Shown: one piece after another, positions 1 through 9,213 of the stretch | Numbering within the stretch: the first letter of the stretch is position 1 | Layout of the letters: every line of letters starts with the position of its first letter | Assembly (NCBI GenBank): GCA_030770425.1 | Contig: JASJFT010000006.1 | Location: 496,001 to 560,000 of the forward strand | Length of the DNA: 64,000 nt | From: Darksidea phi | Lineage: Eukaryota > Ascomycota > Dothideomycetes > Pleosporales > Lentitheciaceae | Direction of reading: 5' to 3' | Program-made: the position numbers and the translations under genes | Notes under the pieces: model-generated | What the model was told of the DNA's origin: nothing | Seen by the model: only the letters and a program-made list of their open reading frames with translations | The model's database searches: none

Positions 1-982
1 CTACGACACTTATCCAAGCCCGGAATGAAGGTTGAGTTGCGAAGAATGGCTCCAACTTCCGCATGCGACGGCATAACTTTGCGGAGATGATATAGAGCAA
101 CTCATTTCCAATCCTGTCGTGATGATCCTTCGCTAGACCAAGGATTTGCGAAAAGAAGAAGACCATGAATGGCTTGTAGAGGCTGTTCGTAGCTGCGCGA
201 GCGAACTGGAGCTGCATTGTAACACGCACAAGAAGCCATAGAGGTGAACGTCGCCAAGGTTGATAAGCATTTGACCACAGAACGTCCTCGCGTGTACTCT
301 TCCACAGGCCGGACACCTCCATAGGAGTACCGAGGGCCGCAATGACATTTATGAGATAGTCGGTGACTAAGCCAGGGTGCGTGGTGTCGCGAAGCTCAGA
401 GTGGTTGCGGCCAGCTTTTCGTATCTGAGGCTGAAATTCAGTCGCAACTTGAGAACTCATCTTCGCTATTGCTTGGGCTAGAGCTTCTATGAGACCTTTC
501 TCAAGCATTCTATCCAAAGGTATTTGGCAAGCGAAGGTTGGAAAGGAGCGAATGAGACGGCCCTTGGTTTTCATGACCGACGCGTTCGTGGGCGACAACT
601 CGAAAGCCTCGAATACGACAACGTGGCTTTTTCTGCTGATGACCAAAGCCGCATTCTGAGCTGTGATCTCAAGCGGTATTGACCTATTCGGGGTGTTGGT
701 GAGGTCACGAAGCAAGCTTGCTAGTTGAGTTTCGTTGACGTTGCCGTAAGCGTCGCGATTGGAGCGCAGGTTGGTGATTGTTGAAGCGACTGAGCCCACC
801 TGCTCAGCTAACTCCGGCTGCTGCACTCTCAGAATGCCTTCGAACTTGCGCAGGGCATCGATAGTTGCATTGAGCAGCGTCTCCCCATGTGAGGCGTTGG
901 AGTCGTCACTCTGGGGCAGTTTCGGAGGTAGCACCATGTGGTGGATGAGGTAGGCTACCGCCTCTTCACTGAGGGCAGACAT
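1..982 (-). CDS. DUF6606-domain giant protein, N-terminal part (runs off left edge)
   Basis: The frame is open without a stop from the ATG at 982 to the window edge (about 327 codons). The start reads MSALSEEAVAYLIHHMVLPP followed by KLPQSDD. This 'LIHH-x-LPPKLPQ' opening is typical of the DUF6606 domain found at the N-terminus of very large fungal proteins (often about 3,000 residues) that also carry DUF3638 and DUF3645 and are often labelled ubiquitinyl hydrolase-like. Only the DUF6606 part lies here, so neither the downstream domains nor any catalytic residues can be checked. Function is unknown. No intron is needed in the visible part. Family assignment rests on remembered motif similarity. 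Confidence 0.8.
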   Translation of the reverse strand, partial: MSALSEEAVAYLIHHMVLPPKLPQSDDSNASHGETLLNATIDALRKFEGILRVQQPELAEQVGSVASTITNLRSNRDAYGNVNETQLASLLRDLTNTPNRSIPLEITAQNAALVISRKSHVVVFEAFELSPTNASVMKTKGRLIRSFPTFACQIPLDRMLEKGLIEALAQAIAKMSSQVATEFQPQIRKAGRNHSELRDTTHPGLVTDYLINVIAALGTPMEVSGLWKSTREDVLWSNAYQPWRRSPLWLLVRVTMQLQFARAATNSLYKPFMVFFFSQILGLAKDHHDRIGNELLYIISAKLCRRMRKLEPFFATQPSFRAWISVV

Positions 983-1719
983 GGCGCCGCGACACGACTG
1001 GGTATCTTGGCTTCGATCTTGTCGTCCGTTGTGCGTAACGTTGCCGATAAATAGGGATTGCGAGAGTGTAGACAGCGGTGGGAAGAAAACGACGCTGTTG
1101 TGAAGATTGAGAAAGTTGTGAGTGCGCAAGAGAAAAATCGACAGTGGAGCAAGGTAAAATTCGTTTGTGCCTTGTTGCCGTGGGAGGGGGGTGGCGCAAG
1201 ACGTGTCACTGCAGTGAAAGTGAAACCCCTCTAGGCAGCAGTTTGTTTATCAAATCAGAAGCGGTGAAGGTGAAGGTTGGCGAAGGTCCTTCATGCAACG
1301 TCCCGTTAGTTATGCATTTAGCCCTCGCGACACACCAATTATGGGCAACTCTCTTCTCCTAGAAAGCCTACCTCGTAAGGCCTCCGAATGTCTCACGGAG
1401 CCTACTTGAATCCTGGCAATACTGCTGCATATAATTCCAGGGCACATCAATCGAAGTGATCAGAGCGCGTTGGCCGGGAAAACGCTTCTTGGTTGTGATT
1501 CGAGGAGCGTAGCATCGAATTGCTCTACGTTGTATTGTGGGCTTGGTTGTGATTCGAGGAGTGTAGTATCGAACTGCGTGGGAGTATCGAACTGCGGGGG
1601 GGTATCGAAATGCGGTTGGACGAGACACAAGGCACCGTTTAGCGCCAATCATATCTCAGCCATCGCCTTTCACCGACTGGCTGAGGCAGAAAGACATTGC
1701 GAGGAGCGACCGACGATTT
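983..1719. other. Intergenic region upstream of the DUF6606 gene
   Basis: This holds the presumed promoter and leader of the minus-strand DUF6606 gene. No convincing gene is seen. Short frames on both strands overlap one another and lack recognisable domains. The right half contains the short direct repeats annotated separately. Confidence 0.5.
1488..1614. repeat. Short direct repeats (20-nt pair plus 18-nt-period triplet)
   Basis: The 20-mer cttggttgtgattcgaggag occurs at 1488 and 1542. The 13-mer gtatcgaactgcg occurs at 1566 and 1584, with a one-base variant at 1602, giving an 18-base period. On the minus strand this reads as repeated QFDT-type peptides in a short open frame (1460-1648). 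The repeat may be non-coding or the debris of a repeat-bearing gene. Confidence 0.7.
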
Positions 1720-2523
1720 CACAATTCTGATCTTTACATTGGGAATCTAGAAGATCGTTGCTATATTTTCCAAATCCGATGAGTAGGCGTTGGGAAGTAT
1801 CATGCGGAACGTTCGCCCATAGACAAGACCAGCCCCTATGTCCGCTTCATCTTTCGATGCCTCCTTGAGGTATGGTATTTTCAAGCGATGGGAAATTTCT
1901 TTTGTAGCGTGTTGTGGTCGATATCCGTAATCAGGACGTCGTAATCTTTCGGGTCGACACCACCAATGTCATGAATATCAACCCATCCACCATGCGATAT
2001 ATGTGTTTCTGCCTTCGTTCCGAAATAGCGTAACGAACTGAGATTTGAAGGAGAGAAGCGCTTGGAAAGGGTTGTATAGCGTGGAAGGCCTGGAAGCGGC
2101 GGCGGCACTTGAAGGGCACAATTCTGATCTTTACACTGGGAATCTAGAGGGTCGTTGCTATATTTTCCAAATCCGATGAGTAGGCGTTGGGAAGTATCAT
2201 GCGGAACTTTCGCCCGTAGATAAAACCATGAATGGTATCGGCTACCGTGTCTGCTTCGTCTTTCGTTGCCTCCTTGAGGTATGGTATATTCAAACGATGG
2301 GAAATTTCTTTTTGCAGCGTGTTGTGGTCGATATCCGTAATTAGGACGTCGTAATCTTTCGGGTCGACGCCGCCAATGTCATGTCAACCCATTCACCATG
2401 CGAGATAGGTGTTTCTGCCTTCGTTCCGAAATGGCTTAAGGAACTGGGATTCGAAGCAGAGAAGCGCTTGGAGGGGGTTGTATAGCGTGGAAGGCTTAAA
2501 CGCGGCGGTGGCGCTCGAAGGGG
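1720..2523. repeat. Tandem duplication, two units of about 400 bp
   Basis: Unit 1 starts with cacaattctgatctttaca at 1720 and runs to about 2116. Unit 2 starts with the same 19 bases at 2117 and runs to about 2523. The units are collinear with scattered substitutions and small indels. Unit 2 has about 18 extra bases around 2230. Each unit carries one broken copy of the same minus-strand gene. The junction cuts away the 5' end of the gene in unit 1. Confidence 0.85.
1747..2108 (-). pseudogene. Duplicate copy 1 of unknown small gene (frameshifted, 5'-truncated)
   Basis: The frame begins PPPLPGLPRYTTLSKRF and continues through GGVDPKDYDVLITDIDHNTL. It then loses one A relative to copy 2 in a run of As and stops early. 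In the next frame the reading continues as ISHRLKIPYLKEA to a stop at 1747, matching the intact end of copy 2. The N-terminus present in copy 2 is missing because the duplication junction lies at about 2117. The family was not recognised. Best read as a decayed duplicate. Confidence 0.6.
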
Positions 2524-2568
2524 CTTGTGAAAAGCACTGAGGATTTGCCGGCTTGTGATTCTGAGCAT
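2144..2568 (-). pseudogene. Duplicate copy 2 of unknown small gene (4-nt deletion)
   Basis: This copy has an apparent start at 2568 (MLRITSRQILSAFHK) with a basic, Ser/Arg-rich N-terminus that could be a mitochondrial presequence. It lacks four bases relative to copy 1 just after SHGEWVD, which throws the frame. The downstream part (DPKDYDVLITDIDHNTLQKE and on to the stop at 2144) is intact in another frame. The two copies are therefore broken at different places, and comparing them shows the ancestral frame. The family was not recognised. Confidence 0.6.
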
Positions 2569-3220
2569 AGTGAAGATGGGTATACCAGTGGGTAATGGTG
2601 GGCGATGATGGACGACGATGGACGATGGACGATGGAGAAGGACAGGCGACCGTGTCAGTAGGCTAGCTGACTGGTTACGTCATGCCGACGTTCGCCCAGC
2701 TCGCAGATTCCTTCACTCGTGACGCGTAGGGTGCTACCAACCCCATGGCATAACTTTGCGGAGATGGTCTAAAAAGGCACCATCAAGGTCTGTTGTGATG
2801 CAGTTTGCTGATAATGTTGAAGGCGGCCGATGTATGAAGGTAATTGTGAAACCAATCGTGTTGTAGTGATTACTCAAATAAGTAGTGAGAGAAGGTAATA
2901 GACATGGGCAAGTAGACGCACATAGAAGACCTCGCCCGGAATGATCGAATTGAGGGAACAAAATCGACCAATGGGTTCAGAAATGGCATAGAGATTTGCC
3001 TACGGGTTGTGTTGAAAGAACTGCTGGTCAATCGACTGATGCAGTAAGGGAAGAGCCCATGCTAGTAGTGAATATTAGAGGTCAAGCCAAATCACAATCA
3101 TTTCATCTGTTCCGTAGCTGGTCCAGAACCCGTTTAGTAGGGGTGCCCGGAGCATATAAGACGGTAGTGCAAGTGATTACCATATCTTCTTGTCGACATG
3201 TTCCTGCATGCAGAGGCATC
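2524..3220. other. Intergenic region with a degenerate DUF6606-like fragment
   Basis: No intact gene is seen. A small GATGGAC-type microrepeat lies at about 2605-2635. At 2747-2766 there is an exact 20-base match to 70-89 inside the DUF6606 gene, in the same orientation and embedded in about 55 bases of weaker similarity. This suggests a decayed fragment of a related gene. The right end contains the 3' flank of the FYV6-like gene. Confidence 0.5.
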
Positions 3221-3980
3221 TCAGTCGTCCTCGTCGGAAGATGCGTATCCAAGGCCTAAGGAGATGGGGCCCGATGGATTCGGTGGAGGCGACGCAGACA
3301 TAGGCTTCACCGGCGCAGCTCTGACAGCAGGTGCTGCTTCAAGTGCAATACTAGGTGTCTTGCCTTCCTCTAGTGTCTTCGCTTCTTTTACACTCTTCGT
3401 CGTCTCCTCCACCTTGTCCGCCGAGCTTCCCTTTCTCAATTTCACGCCTTTTAGCAACTCGTGCCCCTTCTTCCTCTTCCTCCCACCCGCAACCCATTGC
3501 GCATGAGTCTCTCCCACATCCTCCTTCCCGCCTTCAGCCCTCTGCTCCTCCTCGAAAGCCTTCCTCTCCGCCTCCTCCTGCCGTCTCCGAAAAGCATTCA
3601 ACTGCTCCATTGTCTCCTTCTGCATCTCCGCCTCCTTCTTCCGTGTGCCCTCTAACACCGAGTCCAGAAACTCCGCTTCGTCATCATCGAGGGCGCGGTA
3701 CTGGTTTTTGAGTCGTGCGGCTTCTTCAAAGGCTTCTTGTTTGGCGGCTTGGGGGGTCAACCTAACATGTTAGTTACGGACTAAGAGTATGGGAAAAGAG
3801 TAAGGTCGTATCACCTTTATTGGCCTGCAAGACTTCGAAGAGAGATTTTCCATCGTTTTGTTGCCCTTCAGCTTCTCTCTGGCGGCGCTTCTCCTCGAGC
3901 TCGGCTTGGGCGCGGCGCCACTCGTCGTCGCGCTCTGTGGGGTTGTCAATCGTGCCACCGGATACGAAGCCACTCGACAT
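3221..3980 (-). CDS. FYV6: FAM192A/Fyv6 N-terminal domain protein (splicing-associated)
   Basis: Exons are 3980-3815 and 3747-3221, joined by a 67-base intron (donor G|GTGATA), giving 230 residues. The N-terminus MSSGFVSGGTIDNPTERDDE, then LFEVLQANK joined across the intron to AAKQEAFEE and LDDDEAEFLDSVLE, is the hallmark of the FAM192A_Fyv6_N domain (about residues 1-100). The rest is charged, coiled-coil-like, then low complexity ending in acidic SSDEDD. In the family, yeast Fyv6 is a second-step splicing factor and human FAM192A/PIP30 binds PA28-gamma. A nuclear role in splicing is inferred. It shares a 389-bp promoter region with the divergent aldo/keto reductase. Confidence 0.87.
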
Positions 3981-4369
3981 GTTTGCTGAGTGATGCACAC
4001 GTCGCGCGAACCAGAGCTGTTGAGCGATACCTACGCTGGTAATGCCGAGGTGGAGGCTGGATGTTGAAAAAAGTGACCAGGAATTCGGCGGATAGATTAC
4101 CCGAGAGGGAAAGGTGTAGCGTTTCGCAGAGCTTGAAGGTTTAGCTGAATTGCGGGCGAAATGGGTGGCGATTGGTGGAAATGACGTGGACAAAGTTCTT
4201 CCGGTGGCTGTAGTGGTGGGGCAAATGTGGGATTTTTTGAAGGTGATGATTTCATACCGAGAAGTGCGTTCAAATAGCCAGAGCCTCTCCTCTTTTCCTT
4301 TAGGATATTCTTTTAGCTTCTTCTTTTTTTGATATTCCTTCTTCTTGAATGCTCCGCACGCTTGTTAGA
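3981..4369. promoter_or_regulatory. Divergent promoter region, FYV6-like / aldo-keto reductase
   Basis: This 389-base intergenic region must serve both divergent genes. A pyrimidine-rich tract (ctcctcttttcctttagg...cttcttttttt) lies just upstream of the reductase start, as is common at fungal transcription starts. No TATA box was recognised. Confidence 0.4.
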
Positions 4370-5319
4370 ATGGCACCCAAGACCTGGACAAAAGAGACAT
4401 TCACGCTCAACACGGGCGCAAAGATCCCCGCCATTGGACTTGGAACTTGGCAGTCGCAGCCCAATGAGGTCCGCGAAGCCGTCAAAGCGGCTCTTCACGC
4501 AGGTTATCGCCACATAGACACAGCCCTCGCCTACGGCAATGAGCACGAGGTCGGTCAGGGCATCAAGGACTCCGGCGTTCCTCGTGAAGAGATCTGGATC
4601 ACCACCAAGCTCGACAACCCGTGGCACAAGCGCGTCGAAGAAGGTATTGAAAGCTCGTTGAAGAGCTTGGGTGTCGAATATGTGGACCTCTACCTTATGG
4701 TACGTTCCACCCGCCATCTCACACATCTTCTAGCCACTGACAGCTCACTCAGCACTGGCCCTCTTCAACTGATCCCAACGATCTAAAGAAGCACTACCCA
4801 GACTGGGACTTCCGCAACACCTGGGCCGAGATGCAAAAGCTGCCCGAGTCCGGCCGCGTCCGCAACATCGGCGTCTCCAACTTCGCCATCAAGAACCTCG
4901 AGAAGCTCTTCGCCTCGGACACCTTCAAGATCACCCCCGCAGTCAACCAAATCGAGCTCCACCCCAACAACCCCTCCCCCAAGCTCCTCGATTACTGCAA
5001 GGAGAAGGGCATCCACGCTACCGCCTACTCCTGCCTCGGGTCCACTGACTCTCCTCTTTACAAGAACGAGCAACTAAAGCAGCTGGCTGAGAAGAAGGGC
5101 AAGACAGTTCAGCAAGTGCTTCTTATGTGGGGCCTACAGCGAGGAACGAGCGTCATTCCCAAGTCGGTCAATGCGTCGCGCATCCAGGCTAACTTCGAGG
5201 TCGATGGATGGGAGTTGACTGACGAGGAAATGAAGACAATCAATTCACTGCCCGAGCGTTTCAAAGTCTGCGACGATGCGTGGTTGCCCGTCAAAGTCTT
5301 CTTCGGAGATGACGAGTAG
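4370..5319 (+). CDS. Aldo/keto reductase (glycerol dehydrogenase-like, NADP-dependent)
   Basis: Exons are 4370-4699 and 4753-5319, giving 298 residues. The ATG at 4370 has A at -3 and G at +4, better than the in-frame ATG at 4349, which would add seven residues. The AKR signature is complete: [14 protein letters not shown] carries the catalytic Asp and Tyr, TTKL the Lys, and YLMHWP (formed across the intron) the His. GVSNF and [13 protein letters not shown] follow, the latter being the NADPH-binding Lys/Arg loop. Length and ending ([11 protein letters not shown]) fit the fungal GCY1/GLD1-type glycerol 2-dehydrogenases. The exact substrate cannot be read from sequence. Cytosolic location is inferred from the lack of a signal peptide. 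Confidence 0.92.
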
Positions 5320-5645
5320 ACACCAGAAGGATGTGAATATAAATGCTGAACAGGGTGTACGAATGGATGTAGATCTGTACCGGTAGAGAAGTTTGACATA
5401 TAGAACACTACACTACCATAATACGGATGCTCTACATTAACGATTATTCTCATATGATTAACTTCTACTATGACGATTCTTACTTATGACCATCATCCCC
5501 ACTGCAAAGAGCACGAAGTCTACATGATGTACAGGAATAGTGACATGCGACTTCTTCCATCGTACATGAACTCTGCGCTTTTCTCCTCTCCTAATTCTCA
5601 TTATGCACAATTGTACAAATGTACAAGACACCTGTGATCCACCAT
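5320..5645. other. Convergent 3' flank
   Basis: This region lies between the stops of the reductase and the chitin deacetylase. It holds AT-rich 3' untranslated sequence for both and no gene. Confidence 0.5.
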
Positions 5646-7663
5646 CTACCACCAACATATGCCATAATTCTTCTGGCATCCGAGTCCACAAGCCAACGCA
5701 CCAGCGCCACAGCTGCCGTCAAACCTGCAGCACTCCTCCATTGAGAACCTACCCTTGTATCCCCTGCACGTAGTACCCTGGTTTCCGGAACCGCACTTGC
5801 CATTCTTGCTGACAGCCGCTCCGGTAGAAGTAGGCGCTGCGGACGTAGCTGTGGTGGCAGAGGTCCGGGCTGTGGAAGTGATAACCGGCGGCACGATGGT
5901 GGAGGATGTGCCTACGGCGGGAGTAACAACGGGAGTATTGGTTGACGGGGATCCAGTCGGGCCAACAGACGCAGATGAGCTTCCACTGCTGCTGCCGCTG
6001 CCATCGCAGTTACCGAAGAGCGGGTTGCAGCCCGTGCCACAGTGATCAGTCGAAGTACCGCAGTATCCATATTGAGAGCAGCACTCTCCCTCCGGGAAAC
6101 CAATGCAGGTGTAGCCGGTATTACCACCACATGTAGCATCGGGGGAGGTCACAAGGTTGCTAGGTGTAGCTGTCGGGGCGGTGCTACTGACAGTCGAAGA
6201 AGTTTGAGTGTTATTGGAAGAGCTGCCGCAAGTACCAAACACGCTCTGGCACCCGGTTCCGCAGTGGTCGATGGTGGATCCACAGAATCCGTATTGGGAG
6301 CAGCAGGAACCTTCGGAGAAACCAATGCAGGACAAGCCAACCGCCGGGCCACATGTTCCGTCTTGCGAGGTGCCGGTTGGGGTGGCGGTAGGCATAACGG
6401 AGGAAGTACCGCTTGCGGTTGGTGTAGCAGACCCAGTTGCAGACGACGAAGTCACAATCCGACCGGAAGACGAACGGTACCAGTTCGCCTCAGGATCGCC
6501 GAGGCACTCGCCGACGGTGACGCCCCGGTAGCCCTTGTCCTGGATCGTCTGGAGCATGTAGCCCGTCAAGTTCTGCGCGGTTTGCTGGTGGATATCATGG
6601 GCGATGGCGAGGAAGCTCTTCGTGGTAGGGTCGCTGTTGCTGACGGCAGTGTTGAAGACAGTCTTTGCGTTCTGAATCAGATCTGGAGTGACATTGAGAT
6701 AGTCTACTAAAGGTCAGAACTTGATATCACTCACGGAAGAAAGCGGCTAAAAAGTACTTACCAGTAGTGTCCAGGTCGAAGTAGGTAATAACATAACCCA
6801 AAGTGCGAAGGTCAGCCTGGCACGCTTCCGTGCAGGAAGAATAGGGGGGACGCATATATGTCGGGAACTTCTGGATAATGTTGCGTATAGCCATCTCATT
6901 GTGCACCATCTGGTCGATACGCTGGGATTGCGTGATGGCACTGAGGTCCTGGTGGGACCAAGTATGACTAGCAACTTGATGGCCTTCGGCGATCATGCGC
7001 TGAATGACAGCAGGCCATGGAGTAGAAGCATCATCGATAGCTCCCTTGCCGAGATTGTTGCCAGTGATAAAGAAGGTGGCCTTCATGCTATAGTTGGCAA
7101 ATTGATCTAGGACGCCAGCTGTATAGATGTAAGGACCGTCGTCATACGTGATGGCAATAGTGCCAGGCTCAACGCAAGGGTAAATACCCTCACCACCATA
7201 TTCGATGTCGCCAAGTTGTGGCCGAGGAATGTCGCGTGTGCTGTCGCCGTTGGGGATCTTGTTCGCATCACAGCCAGGGCCGAAGTCGATTAAGCAATCT
7301 GGCGCTGCGCAGTACTCCTTGGAGTTCCCGCACCATCCCTTCATAGCGATTAGTGTCTGTTGTCTCCCAGGATAGAACACTATCACTTACAGACGCGGAG
7401 CAGCAGTACCCTTCAGCACAGCTCGCGCCATTACCAGCAGGACCACACTGCCCATCGGTACCTCCCTGCTGACGCTTGTCGTGTGGATACCTTTTATTCT
7501 GGGGTAAAGCAGCACGACGCGCAGCGGCGAATCCAAGGAAGTCCCTAGCCTTCACACCAGCTCCTAGTCCAAAGATCTTGGGCATGCCAGGGACATGATC
7601 GCCATGAGCAGCGACGAACGGCGCCACCAAAGAGGAGGCGGCCAAGATTTCTGAAAAGCGCAT
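5646..7663 (-). CDS. Secreted chitin deacetylase (CE4) with four CBM18 chitin-binding modules
   Basis: Exons are 7663-7391, 7338-6762 and 6706-5646 (introns of 52 and 55 bases), giving 636 residues. A signal peptide is visible (MRFSEILAASSLVAPFVAA). The first CBM18 is at about residues 71-113, its cysteine core split by intron 1. The NodB/CE4 domain follows with TYDDGP (155-160, metal and base Asp), HTWSH (216-220, metal His), RPPYS (about 254), DLDTTVDY (about 279) and a late AHDIH motif. Three further CBM18 modules lie at about 402-444, 475-518 and 587-636, separated by Ser/Thr-rich, probably O-glycosylated linkers. The last module is divergent and forms the C-terminus, so no GPI signal is present. 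Expected reaction: N-deacetylation of chitin oligomers in the wall or secretome. Confidence 0.93.
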
Positions 7664-9213
7664 CGTTGCGGATGAAAATAGTATGTGTTAATAGAAAGTA
7701 GCCCGGATAGGTATTGGGAATAGCGAGTGTGGGTGATAATTGGTGAGCTACAATTAACAATTAACAGATTCAATGAAGAAGCCGTGATCTGTAAGAAAAA
7801 GCGAATGACAGGCGTCTTGAAAAGTCAAGGACGGACAAAAGAGCAAAAATTCAAATAGGACTGCCATTGCGTTCTCTTATACCAGGGCCGCGGCCACTAT
7901 GTTTCGGAAACTACATCTCGGGCGTAGCAGCGACTGGGGCAGCAACTCCGGCTAGCGAGCGTACTATCGGTAGTGGTACGGCAAACTCTTGCTTGACGTT
8001 TTTAGACAGTTAAAGTAAAGTTCCAAGTACGATATTGCAAGGGTCAAAGCGAAGTGCCCACTTTGCCGCGAGCTTTGAACGCAGTAACACGTACCAAAGC
8101 ATACCCAGACCACTCATACACCACAGGTGCTACAATACTTCCCCTTCAATATGCACAGCGCCTAACGACACTCACATCAAGGAACAACAGCACATGATTC
8201 ACGATGTCGTCGATGCCCTGTGCCCGAAACTCTCGGTTAGCAAAACATGGCGGAGCCTTCGTCGAAAGAGGCAAAAATGCCACGCAAAGGGGCCACCACA
8301 GCCGACCAAGAAAGCAGCGGCTGCTTAAGAATAGCAGTGGGTCCGAGGGTTGATGGAAACGGGCGCACCCCCTTCAAAGTGGCGGCATGTTAGCGCCGGA
8401 TGGCTTCGATTTGGAAGAAGCGGTAGCTTGTCGAATTTCAGGTAGCGGGGCGCGATAAAGGGCGAAACGAACACGTAGTCCAAAGGCGGATATCGGGCGC
8501 GATAGGCATTTGGACGTTGACTCCGCTCCTGCAGTGTGATGCCATGCGATGCACATCTAAGGAGAGTGATATCGGAAAGGAACAATGCCCGCACGGAAAG
8601 GGTACCCCTGAGCCACATCGTTCGACGCTAGCGAAAAAGCTCTTGGCTCTGGCGCAGCCCAATCAACACAAGCCGTCTTTCGGATTCTCAAACTGCGACC
8701 ATTTTCGCCCTTCACCACCGAGCCTGCAGTCAAGCTTCGGGCGTCAATAGCTCTGTACGCTTTGCACGACGGACTCTCGTGTTTTCCACGCGATGTGTCA
8801 CGCTGTACTACTGTTGTTTCCGAAGCTGCGAAGCGAGCGCATCGCCGTCTCTCGGCCATACATGGCGTGGCACCGTTCAGACAACAGACTTCGGAACTGC
8901 AACAGATCCTATGATTGGGGGGCTAAACATAGCATGGCCAAGAGGCACGAGAAAGGGTAAAATTGCTATGTATGATGAATGTTTTGAGGTGGGACCTACA
9001 GAACCCTCTTGGCACAGCTTAACTCGCTGTGGGTCCGGACGATCGACGACACCTATAGAACTTCGCAAGCAACAGCAGCAGAATGTGAAGACCAAGTGTG
9101 GAAATTGTGTGAGGGGTATCATTTCTCTTTGTGCTATTTGAAATTTCGTAAGAAACCGTCATTCGACCGGAGTTACGAAAGCTGCTGCTTCCGTTCCTCT
9201 ACGCTTCGTTGTA
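7664..9213. other. Gene-poor interval (about 1.55 kb)
   Basis: Only short frames that overlap on opposite strands are seen; none has a recognisable domain or convincing splice structure. The left end holds the promoter of the chitin deacetylase, with an AT-rich stretch just upstream of its start. The right end holds the 3' flank of the UBA protein gene. No tRNA or 5S gene was recognised. Confidence 0.4.
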
